Positions 7,042 through 15,637 of a stretch of 64,000 nucleotides of DNA are shown piece after piece. Origin of the DNA: CAYQSU01 sp964420325 (GTDB lineage: Bacteria > Pseudomonadota > Alphaproteobacteria > Rhodospirillales > Defluviicoccaceae); NCBI GenBank assembly GCA_964420325.1, contig CAYQSU010000009.1, positions 1-64,000 of the forward strand, written 5' to 3'. Below the pieces are notes generated by a model. The model saw nothing but the letters and a program-made list of their open reading frames with translations, was not told the DNA's origin and ran no database searches. The position numbers and the translations under genes were made by a program. Every line of letters starts with the position of its first letter. Within the stretch, counting starts at the first letter, position 1.

Positions 7042-9186
7042 TCAGAACGTTCCGCTGACGCCGACGGTGACGACGTTCTCGGTGAACTCGAAGGCGTCCT
7101 CGGAGGACGCCCGGTTCTGGAAGCCGTAGCTCACGAACGCGTTGATGGTCCTGTAGAGGCTGTGGGTGAGCGACGCCCGCGCCTCGACGGTGTCGTCGGT
7201 TCTGGTGCTGAGATCGTTGTGCCTGTACCCGAGGACGACGTTCGCGCCGGTCTTGAGCGTGAGTTGCCGGCTCCACGTGCCGAAGATGTCGAACCGGGTC
7301 TGCTCGTCGCCCCTGTCCTCCGGCTCCTCGCTGAAGATGCGGCCGTTGAGCCCGAACACGTCGCGGCCCTGTATCGTGTTGAAGCCGAAGACGAAGGTCC
7401 GGTTGAAGCTCGTGTCGGTGTCGACCGTCCCCGGGAACCCCGGGTTGAAGGCGGCACCGGTCCGGGTGTCCCTGAACTCGCCGGTGATCGGGTCGATCTG
7501 CAGGAACGAGGTGTTGCCGACGATCGTCTCCGCCGCATTGGTCAGCCCTTCGACATAGCTTGCGAAGACCCGGGTCTTTGGCGAAATGTCATACTGGAAG
7601 TTGAAGAACAGGTTGAAGCGATCGTCGCGCTGGCCGACGGTGGCGGTCATCGTCAGGTTCGGGCTCGGAACCCATCGCGCGCCCACAGCATAGACGGGAG
7701 CGCTGATCTCGTTGTCCGGGTTGCCGTCGTCGAAGTACTGCCAGCCGCCGCCGGCGAGCGCAAAGATCTGGCGGGTGACGGGATAGGCCCAGTCGAGACG
7801 CACCTCCGCGCGGTTGACGTCACCGTCGTCCTCGCGCGACTGGATCGAGCCGGTCGTCGTGAACGTCCAGGCGCCGTACTCCGAGGTCCCCGGCCCGCTG
7901 TCCACGGACAGGCCGAGGGCGTTGCGGATGCTCGTCTCGCCGGCTTCGGTGAAGGCGTCGGTGATGTTGGAGTCGTCCTCGCCCCGGACGAAGCCGTTGA
8001 AGGTGTAGCGCAGCTGGGCCTCGGCGAGGTCGCCGAAGCGGGCCGGCACATAGGGGCTGAAACGGAATCCGAGGACCGGCTGCCGATTGGTCTGGTTCGC
8101 CTGCGACACCGACGTCGCGTCGCCGATGCCGCTCGACTGCTGCGTGATCGAGGCGCTGGTATCGATGAACAGGACATCCGGCGCGGCCTCGATGCTCGCC
8201 GTGCCAAGCAGGTCGACGAACGGATCGAAGCCTTCCTCGACACCGCGGATGTTGTCGCCGAGAACCTCCCGGAACTGGAGGTTGAAGTCGATGTCGAAGC
8301 GGCCGAAGAAGCGCGGCGTGGTGCCGAGGATGCTGAAGCTCGGCCTCAGCGTCGTGATCAGCGCGCCCTCCTTGAGGTCGTCAGGATCGAGATTGACATT
8401 GTCGGTGTAAGTCAAGAACGCGCCGGCTCCGTACTCCAGTCTCCAGTCGCCGGAGAGGGCACCCTGGGGGATGATCAGAACATCGCCGGGAGCCATGCGG
8501 ACGTTCGCCGTCCAGTCCCCTGAGTCGACGAGGTCGTCGAGGCGCACCGGGATCTGCGAGGTCCTCTCGCCGTCGCGGCGCAGGATGTAGGCACTGTTGC
8601 CGGCAGCGAACGGGGACAGGCCGCCGAGCTCGGTGATCACGTCGATCAGCGTGATGCCGTCACGGTAGGGGATGGATCGCGGCTCGACCGGGAGGACGCT
8701 GCGGACGGCACCGGGCCCCTCGCCCCGCACCTCGGGCCCGGGTGCGGTGCCGACGACGCGGATCTGGTCCTCGAACGTTCCGACGGCCCGGCTCACCGCC
8801 ACCGTGACGGTCGGCGCGCGAACGTAAGCGTCGAGCTCCCGCTCGATGTCGCGGGCCACCTCCTCCGCCGTCCTGTCGGCGACGAGCAGGTCGTCGATGA
8901 GGGGCAAGGACACGCGCCCGTCGGGGCGGACGGGCACGCTGACCGAGAGGTCGGGATGCCCCTCGACCCTGATGTCGATGGTGTCGAAGGGGCCGATGCG
9001 ATAGACGTACGACTCGTGAGCCGCGGCACCTGTCTCCGCATGCACTTCCGTAGTCGCCACCCCGCTCCACGGGCACGCAAACACCGCTGCGGCGAGGGCG
9101 ATGCGGGCGCACCGGCGAGAGGGGAGAGCGGCTCTCGCAGGACGGCCTCGCCGGCCGGCCGGGATCAAGGGTGTCAGATCGGGCAT
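7042..9186 (-). CDS. Polysaccharide export protein fused to outer-membrane beta-barrel (XrtA/PEP-CTERM type)
   Basis: A 714-residue envelope protein. A basic leader and hydrophobic stretch (about 24-50) form a signal peptide. Residues 58-132 are a Wza-type poly-export domain (YRIGPFDTIDIRV, then PDGRVSLPLID). Residues 139-240 are an SLBB-like region ending in the APGDVLIIP signature, very like exosortase-linked export proteins. From about 249 to the terminal Phe the sequence is strand-rich with many Tyr, Asn and Asp, like the beta-barrel proteins usually encoded separately in the same loci. Normally these are two genes; here they form one frame without a break. The start at 9186 is chosen for the signal peptide but lacks a strong ribosome site. 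Divergent from two glycosyltransferase genes. Confidence 0.85.
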   Translation of the reverse strand: MPDLTPLIPAGRRGRPARAALPSRRCARIALAAAVFACPWSGVATTEVHAETGAAAHESYVYRIGPFDTIDIRVEGHPDLSVSVPVRPDGRVSLPLIDDLLVADRTAEEVARDIERELDAYVRAPTVTVAVSRAVGTFEDQIRVVGTAPGPEVRGEGPGAVRSVLPVEPRSIPYRDGITLIDVITELGGLSPFAAGNSAYILRRDGERTSQIPVRLDDLVDSGDWTANVRMAPGDVLIIPQGALSGDWRLEYGAGAFLTYTDNVNLDPDDLKEGALITTLRPSFSILGTTPRFFGRFDIDFNLQFREVLGDNIRGVEEGFDPFVDLLGTASIEAAPDVLFIDTSASITQQSSGIGDATSVSQANQTNRQPVLGFRFSPYVPARFGDLAEAQLRYTFNGFVRGEDDSNITDAFTEAGETSIRNALGLSVDSGPGTSEYGAWTFTTTGSIQSREDDGDVNRAEVRLDWAYPVTRQIFALAGGGWQYFDDGNPDNEISAPVYAVGARWVPSPNLTMTATVGQRDDRFNLFFNFQYDISPKTRVFASYVEGLTNAAETIVGNTSFLQIDPITGEFRDTRTGAAFNPGFPGTVDTDTSFNRTFVFGFNTIQGRDVFGLNGRIFSEEPEDRGDEQTRFDIFGTWSRQLTLKTGANVVLGYRHNDLSTRTDDTVEARASLTHSLYRTINAFVSYGFQNRASSEDAFEFTENVVTVGVSGTF

Positions 9187-9386
9187 CGAAAGGCGGCCAG
9201 CGTGATCCCCCGCATGGGCGACAGGACTGCCTTGAGCGAACGCAAGGCTCGGTCGAAACCGCTTTATGAAGTAGATGATGACACGATGGCTGTAAACGCA
9301 AATGTCCTTGCGATACAACAACCCACCGCCCTGACGTTGCACAAAAGCCGCACCGCAGGACGGTCGGACGGCGATCGCCGGTAACG

Positions 9387-10625
9387 ATGAAGATCCTGTT
9401 TCACCACCGGACCGCATCGAAGGACGGTCAGGCCGTGCACATCGAGGAGCTGGTTGCGGCCTTCCGCCGGCGCGGCCACGAGGTGATCGTCTGCGGGCCG
9501 GAAACGACGGCCCGGGAGGACTTCGGCGGCGAGAGCAAGGCGGTCGCCCGACTCAAGAGCACCCTGCCCAAGGCCCTCTACGAGATCCTGGAGCTCGGCT
9601 ACTCGCTCGTCGCCTATCGCCGGCTTCGCCGGGCGGTCGTCAGCCACCGACCGGACGTCCTCTACGAACGCTACAACCTGTTCCTGCCCGCGGGCGCGTG
9701 GCTTCGCCGGCGCCTGCCGATCCCGATGTTTCTCGAGGTCAACGCGCCGCTGTTCGAGGAGCGCCAGACTCACGGCGGACTCGCCCTTCGCCGCATCGCC
9801 CGATGGTCGGAGGAGGCGACGTGGCGGGGTGCCGACATGGTGTTGCCGGTGACGCGGGTGCTCGCCGACCATGTGCGCCGCGCGGGCGTGCCGGAACGGC
9901 GCATCGCCGTGATCCCCAACGGCATCAACGCGGAGCGATTCCTCAAGAGCGTCGATGCCTCCCCGACAAGAGCGCGGCTCGGCCTCGCCGGAACGATCGT
10001 TCTCGGCTTCACCGGGTTCGTCCGCGAGTGGCACGGGCTCGGCGCCGTCGTCGATCTTCTCGCCGACGACAGCGAGCACAAGCTCAGCCTCCTCGTCGTC
10101 GGCGACGGTCCCGGGCGACAGGCCCTGGAGCGGCAGGCGGCGGCGGCCGGCGTCGCGGACAGGGTGCGCTTCACCGGCCTCGTGCAGCGGGACTTCGTGG
10201 CCGAGCACGTGGCCGCCTTCGACATCGCGCTCCAGCCGTCGGTCACGCCCTATGCCTCCCCCCTGAAGATCTTCGAGTACCTGGCCCTCGGACGTCCGGT
10301 CGTCGCGCCCAAGACGGCCAATATCGAGGAGACTCTCACCGACGAGCGGACCGCGCTCTTGTTCCCTGCCGGCGATGCCGAGGCCTTCCGCAGCCGGATC
10401 GCCCGCCTCTCCGCCGACGAGGGACTGCGCCGGCGGATCGGCGAGGCCGGCCGCCGCCTGATCGACGACCGCGGGTTGACGTGGGACGCCAACGCGCGCC
10501 GCCTGGAGGCCCTGTTCGAGCACGCCCTCGGCTCGAGTCGGGCGCGAATGCCGAACGGGACCCCCCTCCCCCACGCGGCAGCGCCCCCCGGCGCCGACGG
10601 CGCCGCCGGCCGGTGCCGGCGATGA
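9387..10625 (+). CDS. GT4-family glycosyltransferase, exopolysaccharide locus
   Basis: A 412-residue GT-B fold glycosyltransferase. The N-terminal half begins MKILFHHRTASKDGQAVHIE, a form common in exosortase-associated polysaccharide clusters. The C-terminal half has the nucleotide-sugar site: VIPNGINAERF, then LLVVGDGPGRQ and the ExxxxxE motif in SPLKIFEYLALGRPVVA. It is likely to add a sugar from an NDP-sugar to a lipid-linked polysaccharide precursor on the cytoplasmic side. The C-terminal 30 residues are a Pro/Ala/Arg-rich tail. Its stop overlaps the next glycosyltransferase start (ATGA), and it is divergent from the export protein. Sugar specificity is unknown. Confidence 0.9.
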   Translation: MKILFHHRTASKDGQAVHIEELVAAFRRRGHEVIVCGPETTAREDFGGESKAVARLKSTLPKALYEILELGYSLVAYRRLRRAVVSHRPDVLYERYNLFLPAGAWLRRRLPIPMFLEVNAPLFEERQTHGGLALRRIARWSEEATWRGADMVLPVTRVLADHVRRAGVPERRIAVIPNGINAERFLKSVDASPTRARLGLAGTIVLGFTGFVREWHGLGAVVDLLADDSEHKLSLLVVGDGPGRQALERQAAAAGVADRVRFTGLVQRDFVAEHVAAFDIALQPSVTPYASPLKIFEYLALGRPVVAPKTANIEETLTDERTALLFPAGDAEAFRSRIARLSADEGLRRRIGEAGRRLIDDRGLTWDANARRLEALFEHALGSSRARMPNGTPLPHAAAPPGADGAAGRCRR

Positions 10626-11842
10626 GAGTGCTGTTCCTCTGCCATCGCTTTCCCCATCCGCCGAAGGACGGCTCGCGGGTCCGGGCGTTTCACCTGATCA
10701 AGCACCTCGGCGCAACCTGCGAGGTCACCGTCGGGGCGCCCGTTCGCACCAGCGACGAGGAGGCCGGCATCGAGGCGCTCCGCGGCTACTGCCAGAGGGT
10801 CCTCGTCGGCCGGGTGTCCGCACCGGCGGCGCTGGCGCGGATGATCCTCAGGCTGCCGACGGGGACGCCGTCGTCGATGGGGTACTTCTATGCGCCCGAT
10901 CTCAAACGGGGCATCGACGCCGCCCTCGCCGAGTCCGCGTTCGATCTTATCGTCGTCCATTGCTCGTCCGTCGCCCCGTATGTCGCGGCGGTCGGCACCT
11001 GCCCGAAGATCCTCGATTTCGCCGACATGGACTCGCAGAAGTGGCTGGCGTACGCCGACGTCCGAGGCTTCCCCTGGTCCCTCGGCTACCGCCTGGAGGG
11101 CCGCAAGCTCGAGCGCGCCGAGGCACGCCTCGCGGGCGCCTTCGATGCCTGCACCTGCATCACCAAGGCGGAGTTGGACACGCTCAACGGATACGGCGTC
11201 GAGACCGTTGCCGGCTGGTTCCCCAACGGCGTCGATCTCGACTACTTTCGGCCCGCGGACGAAGGCTACGATCCCGATCGCATCTGTTTCGTCGGGCGCA
11301 TGGACTACTTCCCGAATCAGCAGGGCGTGACCGACTTCTGCCACCAGGTTCTGCCCCGCATCCGCGAACGTCGACCCGGTGTCACGTTCTCCATCGTCGG
11401 CGCCGATCCGCCGGCGGCGATCCGCAAGCTCGGCGCACTTCCCGGCGTCCGCGTGACCGGGACGGTTGCCGACGTGCGGCCCTTTGTCCGCGAGGCCGCG
11501 CTCACCGTCGCCCCCCTGAGAATCGCCCGCGGCACCCAGAACAAGATCCTGGAATCATGGGCGATGGGGGTGCCGGTGGTGGCGTCGAGCCGCGCCGCCC
11601 GCGGCGTCGACGCCGTCGCCGGCGAGCACCTCCTGGTCGCCGACGAGCCTGAAGCGGCGGCCGAGGCGGTGCTGCGGCTGATGGCCGATGCCGGCGAACG
11701 CCGCCGGTTGGCGGATGCCGGGCGAAAGCGGGTCGAGAGCCGGTACACCTGGCCGGCGGCGATGGCCATGTTCGATGCCATCGTCGACGCCGCCCTCGCC
11801 CGGTCCCGGAGACAGGGCCCGCGACGGCTCAGCCGCGGGTAA
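10622..11842 (+). CDS. Glycosyltransferase of the PEP-CTERM/XrtA-associated family
   Basis: A 406-residue GT4-like protein. It opens with MRVLFLCHRFPHPPKDGSRV and has the very characteristic ILDFADMDSQKW segment near residue 140, which marks the sugar transferase family linked to XrtA/PEP-CTERM systems (TIGR03087 type). The C-terminal nucleotide-sugar domain has GWFPNGVDLDYF, FVGRMDYFPN and RIARGTQNKILESWAMGVPV. It overlaps the previous gene by four bases and probably acts in the same exopolysaccharide pathway. No exosortase or chain-length gene is in the window, so the locus is split, reduced or served from elsewhere. Confidence 0.9.
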   Translation: MRVLFLCHRFPHPPKDGSRVRAFHLIKHLGATCEVTVGAPVRTSDEEAGIEALRGYCQRVLVGRVSAPAALARMILRLPTGTPSSMGYFYAPDLKRGIDAALAESAFDLIVVHCSSVAPYVAAVGTCPKILDFADMDSQKWLAYADVRGFPWSLGYRLEGRKLERAEARLAGAFDACTCITKAELDTLNGYGVETVAGWFPNGVDLDYFRPADEGYDPDRICFVGRMDYFPNQQGVTDFCHQVLPRIRERRPGVTFSIVGADPPAAIRKLGALPGVRVTGTVADVRPFVREAALTVAPLRIARGTQNKILESWAMGVPVVASSRAARGVDAVAGEHLLVADEPEAAAEAVLRLMADAGERRRLADAGRKRVESRYTWPAAMAMFDAIVDAALARSRRQGPRRLSRG

Positions 11843-11993
11843 ACGACCGGCAGCGGGTCTGCAGAGGCGGCCACGGCTCGCCCGCACTCTCTCGAACAGC
11901 GGAACCCTGGCCGAACCAATTCACCATCTTGGCAATCCGTTGTCTGCGGGCAAAGGCCATGTTAGGATCAAGAAAACTAAGGGAAACCTGAGG

Positions 11994-12548
11994 ATGTCGG
12001 ACGTCCTGTTCCTGCTCAGGCTCGAGCACCAGAACATGTCGAGGCTCCTGAACGCTCTGGAAAACCAGCTGGACGACCTGGAGAGAGGACGGACCATCGA
12101 TCCGGCCATTCTCACCTCCATTCTTAACTATTGCTTGACCTATCCGGACGAATGCCACCATCCGAAGGAAGACCTGGTGCTCCACTGGTTGTGCGCGCGG
12201 GCCCCGGACGCCGCCCTCGCCGTCGGCGATCTCCGCGGCGAGCATCGCCATCTCGCCAACCTCACGCGGGACTTCGCGACTGCGATCCGCACGACGCCGG
12301 CAGCGACGGCTTCCGCCTTGCAGCGCTTGGGACCTTCGTTTCTGGACGCCTACCGCCGCCACATGTCCATGGAGGAGATGGTGTTCTTTCCGGCGGCGCT
12401 CAAGGCGTTGTCGCCCTATGACTGGGAGGAGATCGACTTCGAGGTTTTCGACCGCACCGATCCCTTGTTCAGCGAGCCGGCCGAGAGGCAGTTTCAGGCG
12501 CTTCGCGATGCGATCCTCGCCGGCGATCACGGGCTTGGCGGCTTGTGA
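11994..12548 (+). CDS. Hemerythrin-like (HHE) domain protein
   Basis: A 184-residue, mostly alpha-helical protein with the spaced His/Glu ligands of hemerythrin-like diiron proteins: LEHQNM near residue 11, CHHPKEDLVLHWL near 55, GEHRHL near 82 and RRHMSMEEMVFFP near 120. Such proteins bind O2, NO or iron in the cytoplasm. The start at 11994 has a GAGG just upstream and agrees with the first helix; longer in-frame forms run through non-coding sequence. No signal peptide. It stands alone between the glycosyltransferases and the rplU promoter. Confidence 0.85.
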   Translation: MSDVLFLLRLEHQNMSRLLNALENQLDDLERGRTIDPAILTSILNYCLTYPDECHHPKEDLVLHWLCARAPDAALAVGDLRGEHRHLANLTRDFATAIRTTPAATASALQRLGPSFLDAYRRHMSMEEMVFFPAALKALSPYDWEEIDFEVFDRTDPLFSEPAERQFQALRDAILAGDHGLGGL

Positions 12549-12598
12549 GCCGGTTCGATGCCACGGCTTCCCGGCATCCACGGCGACCGCGGGCGCCG

Positions 12599-12626
12599 TT
12601 GACAAGCCCCGGTTTCGTCATATAGT
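12599..12626 (+). promoter_or_regulatory. Sigma-70-type promoter for rplU-rpmA
   Basis: A perfect -35 box TTGACA at 12599-12604 and a good -10 box TATAGT at 12621-12626 are separated by 16 bases, about 60 bases ahead of rplU. Position and quality fit a strong housekeeping promoter driving the ribosomal protein operon and perhaps obg and proB behind it. Confidence 0.75.
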
Positions 12627-12688
12627 GCCGGCAGTCGCGCCCGCCGGCGGTCGGCTGGGGCGAGTTTGGCCGTGTTCAGGGGCTCGGG

Positions 12689-13123
12689 ATGTTCGCAGTC
12701 ATTCGCACCGGCGGCAAGCAGTACCGCGTGACCGAACAGTCGCGCATCGAGGTCGAGCGGCTGTCCGCCCTGCCGGGCGAGACCTTGGAAATCAGCGACG
12801 TGCTGATGGTCGGCGGCACGGACGGTGCGCCGCTGATCGGTGCGCCCGCGCTTGACCAGGCCATCGTGTTCGCCGAGGTCGTCGAGCAGACGCGGGGCGA
12901 GAAGATCCTTGTTTTCAAGAAGAAACGCCGCAAGAACTACCGCCGCACCCGGGGCCACCGTCAGCATCGGACGGTGCTCCGCATCGTCGGCATCAGTCCC
13001 AGCGGCGAGCGGCCGGAGCCTCGGCCGGCGAAGGCGGCCGCGCCCGCGACAACCGAGCCCGAGAGCGAGGCGTCCGCGCCGGAGGCCCCGTCGCCGGTCG
13101 GCGAGCAGAGCCCGGAGGAGTAG
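12689..13123 (+). CDS. rplU: Large ribosomal subunit protein bL21, with C-terminal extension
   Basis: The core begins MFAVIRTGGKQYRV and contains the rRNA-binding KKKRRKNYRRTRGHRQH segment near residue 77, both diagnostic for L21. The usual protein ends around residue 105. Here about 35 further residues follow, rich in Ala, Pro and Glu, ending SPEE. Acidic and low-complexity tails on L21 occur in some alphaproteobacteria and are probably disordered. It is first in an operon with rpmA, three bases downstream, under the promoter at 12599. Confidence 0.97.
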   Translation: MFAVIRTGGKQYRVTEQSRIEVERLSALPGETLEISDVLMVGGTDGAPLIGAPALDQAIVFAEVVEQTRGEKILVFKKKRRKNYRRTRGHRQHRTVLRIVGISPSGERPEPRPAKAAAPATTEPESEASAPEAPSPVGEQSPEE

Positions 13124-13126
13124 GGA

Positions 13127-13384
13127 ATGGCTCACAAGAAGGCAGGCGGAAGCTCCCGCAACGGTCGCGACAGCGTCGGCCGCCGGCTGGGTGTCAAGAG
13201 GTTCGGCGGGGAAGCCGTCATCCCCGGGAACATCATCGTGCGCCAGCGCGGCACCCGCTTCCATGCCGGCACCAATGTCGGCATCGGCAGGGACCATACG
13301 CTGTTCGCGCTGACGGAAGGGCGCGTCCGCTTCGAGCAAAAGGCCCGCGGACGGACCTTCGTGGCCGTGGAGCCCGCCGGCTAG
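13127..13384 (+). CDS. rpmA: Large ribosomal subunit protein bL27
   Basis: An 85-residue protein starting MAHKKAGGSSRNGRDS, the highly conserved N-terminal arm that reaches the peptidyl-transferase centre. The FGGEAVIPGNIIVRQRGT core is also present. Length and sequence are normal. It sits three bases after rplU and is followed by obg, the usual order. Confidence 0.98.
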   Translation: MAHKKAGGSSRNGRDSVGRRLGVKRFGGEAVIPGNIIVRQRGTRFHAGTNVGIGRDHTLFALTEGRVRFEQKARGRTFVAVEPAG

Positions 13385-13455
13385 CCGCCGCCCGACCGTC
13401 CGCGGCGACAGCGCGGGAGGATGCGCGGCCATCCTCCCCTGGCGAAACGGCAAGC

Positions 13456-14487
13456 GTGGTGAAGTTTCTCGACGAGGCCAAGGTGTTCGTGAAGAGCGGC
13501 GACGGCGGCGACGGCTGCGTCTCGTTCCGGCGCGAGAAGTACGTCGAGTTCGGCGGACCCGACGGCGGTGACGGCGGCCGCGGCGGCGACGTGATCGTCG
13601 AGGCTGTGCCGGGGCTCAACACCCTGATCGATTTCCGTTACCGGCAGCACTTCAAGGCCGGCCGCGGCGGCCACGGGATGGGCGGCAACCGCACCGGCGC
13701 CGATGGTGCCGACGCCGTGCTGCGGGTTCCCGTCGGAACGCAGGTGCTGGCCGAGGACAAGGAGACGCTGATCGCCGACCTGACCGAGGAAGGGCGACGG
13801 GTCGTCATCGCACACGGCGGCGCCGGCGGACGCGGCAACACCCGCTTCAAGTCGTCGACCAACCGGGCGCCGCGTCAGTCGGAGCCCGGCCGGCCCGGCG
13901 ACGAGTGCTGGCTGTGGCTCCGTCTCAAGCTGATCGCCGATGCCGGCCTGGTCGGTCTTCCCAACGCCGGCAAGTCGACGTTCCTCGCGGCGTGCACGCG
14001 GGCGCGCCCGAAGGTGGCCGACTATCCATTCACCACCCTGCATCCCGGTCTCGGCGTCGTGGAGAGCGGCGATGACACCTTCGTGCTCGCCGACATTCCG
14101 GGATTGATCGAAGGCGCCCATCGGGGTGCGGGGCTGGGAACCCGGTTTCTCGGCCACGTGGAACGCTGCCGCGTGCTCCTGCACCTGGTGGACGGCACCG
14201 GTGCCGATGTCGCGTCCGCTTATCGCACCGTCCGCGAGGAGCTCTCGGCCTACGGCGCCGGCCTTGCCGCGCGGCCGGAGATCGTCGCGCTCAACAAGGC
14301 CGACGCGCTCTCGCCCCAGGACATCGAGCAGCGCCGGAACGCGCTGGAGGCCGTGTCCGGGGCGAAGGTGTTCGTCACCTCGGGTGTCGCCGGCACCGGC
14401 GTCGCCGACGTGCTCGCGGCGCTTGCCGCCGCGGTCCGCCGCTCGCGTGCCGACGGGCGCCCGCGCGTTCCTTTGCCCCTGCCATGA
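13456..14487 (+). CDS. obgE: Obg GTPase, ribosome assembly and stress regulator
   Basis: A 343-residue GTPase. The N-terminal Obg fold, with the Gly-rich GGPDGGDGGRGGD run, covers about 1-158. The G domain follows with G1 GLPNAGKST, G3 DIPGLIEGA and G4 NKAD. The alphaproteobacterial form lacks a long C-terminal OCT domain and that is true here. It binds the 50S precursor and links ribosome assembly with growth. Start is GTG at 13456. Its stop overlaps proB (ATGA), so proline synthesis is coupled to this operon. Confidence 0.97.
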   Translation: MVKFLDEAKVFVKSGDGGDGCVSFRREKYVEFGGPDGGDGGRGGDVIVEAVPGLNTLIDFRYRQHFKAGRGGHGMGGNRTGADGADAVLRVPVGTQVLAEDKETLIADLTEEGRRVVIAHGGAGGRGNTRFKSSTNRAPRQSEPGRPGDECWLWLRLKLIADAGLVGLPNAGKSTFLAACTRARPKVADYPFTTLHPGLGVVESGDDTFVLADIPGLIEGAHRGAGLGTRFLGHVERCRVLLHLVDGTGADVASAYRTVREELSAYGAGLAARPEIVALNKADALSPQDIEQRRNALEAVSGAKVFVTSGVAGTGVADVLAALAAAVRRSRADGRPRVPLPLP

Positions 14488-15614
14488 GCCCCTACCGGCA
14501 AACGACGAGCCTCGCCGCCGGTCAGCGTCTCGTCGTCAAGATCGGCTCGGCGCTGCTGGTCGACGAAGACCACGGAGCGATCCGCCAGGACTGGCTCGAG
14601 GCGCTCGCCGACGATGTCGCGGCGATCCGGGCGAGGGGCCAGGAGGTGCTCCTGGTGTCCTCCGGCGCGATCGCCGTCGGGCGGCGCCATCTCAGCTTCG
14701 GCGCGGGCCCGCTCCGCCTGGATGAGAAACAGGCGGCCGCCGCGACCGGCATGATCCGCCTCGCGCATGCCTACCAGGAGGTGCTGGCCCGGCACGATCT
14801 GACGGTGGCACAGGTGCTCTTGACGCTCTCCGACACCGAGGACCGGCGGCGCTACATCAACGCCCGCGCCACGCTCACCACCCTGTTGCGGGCGGGCGCG
14901 GTGCCGCTGATCAACGAGAACGACACCGTTGCCACCGACGAGATCCGCTTCGGCGACAACGACCGTCTGGGCGCGCGGGTGGCGGCGATGGTGAGCGCCG
15001 ACGTGCTGGTTCTCCTCTCCGACATCGACGGGCTCTACACGGCGGATCCGCGCAAGGACGGCAGCGCCCGGCTGATCCCGGAGGTCCGGGAGATCAGCGA
15101 GGAGATCGAGGCCGCCGCCGGCGAGGCCTCCTCCGGCGACGGCTCGGGCGGAATGATCACCAAGCTCGCCGCGGCGAAGATCGCCATGGCCGCGGGCTGC
15201 CGGATGGTGATCGCCGACGGCAGGTCCCTGCACGCGCTCCGCTGCATCGAGAACGGCGCGGTCTGCACCTGGTTTCTGCCGCGGGCGACACCTCAGACGG
15301 CGCGCAAGCGGTGGATCGGCGGCAGCCTCAAGCCGGCCGGCGCGCTCGTCGTCGACGCCGGCGCCGTCGCCGCGCTGATCGCCGGCAGGAGCCTCTTGCC
15401 GGCGGGGATCATCGCCGTCGAGGGCGACTTCACCAAGGGCGACGCGGTGATCGTCAAGACCGCGGACGGCCGCGAGCGGGCCCGCGGGCTCGCCGCCTAC
15501 TCGGCCGCCGACGCCCGGCGCATCGTCGGCTGCAAGAGCGGTGAAATCAAAGCGCGGCTGGGCTACCGTGGTCGCGACGAGGTCATCCATCGGGACGACC
15601 TGGTCCTGGTCTAG
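14484..15614 (+). CDS. proB: Glutamate 5-kinase with PUA domain
   Basis: Catalyses ATP-dependent phosphorylation of glutamate, the first step of proline synthesis. The amino-acid kinase domain (about 1-260) shows VVKIGSALLV, the VSSGAIAVG loop, LINENDTV and FGDNDRL. A PUA domain follows to residue 376, with GDAVIVKTADG. Length is normal for the two-domain form. It overlaps obg by four bases and precedes proA, which uses its product. Confidence 0.97.
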   Translation: MSPYRQTTSLAAGQRLVVKIGSALLVDEDHGAIRQDWLEALADDVAAIRARGQEVLLVSSGAIAVGRRHLSFGAGPLRLDEKQAAAATGMIRLAHAYQEVLARHDLTVAQVLLTLSDTEDRRRYINARATLTTLLRAGAVPLINENDTVATDEIRFGDNDRLGARVAAMVSADVLVLLSDIDGLYTADPRKDGSARLIPEVREISEEIEAAAGEASSGDGSGGMITKLAAAKIAMAAGCRMVIADGRSLHALRCIENGAVCTWFLPRATPQTARKRWIGGSLKPAGALVVDAGAVAALIAGRSLLPAGIIAVEGDFTKGDAVIVKTADGRERARGLAAYSAADARRIVGCKSGEIKARLGYRGRDEVIHRDDLVLV

Positions 15615-15619
15615 GAGGC

Positions 15620-15637
15620 ATGGAGCAGCGCGCATGA
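15620..15637 (+). CDS. Possible five-codon leader ORF ahead of proA
   Basis: A perfect AGGAGG (15613-15618) lies directly before an ATG at 15620 that opens the frame MEQRA and stops at 15635-15637. The stop overlaps the proA start (ATGA). The same AGGAGG is 15 bases from the proA ATG, too far for normal use. This could be a coupling mini-ORF, or simply a chance ATG between a distant ribosome site and the real start. Confidence 0.3.
   Translation: MEQRA

Noticed and set aside
11903..11930. GGAAC upstream of the hemerythrin-like gene as an ECF promoter
   Set aside because: No CGTT at 16-17 bases.
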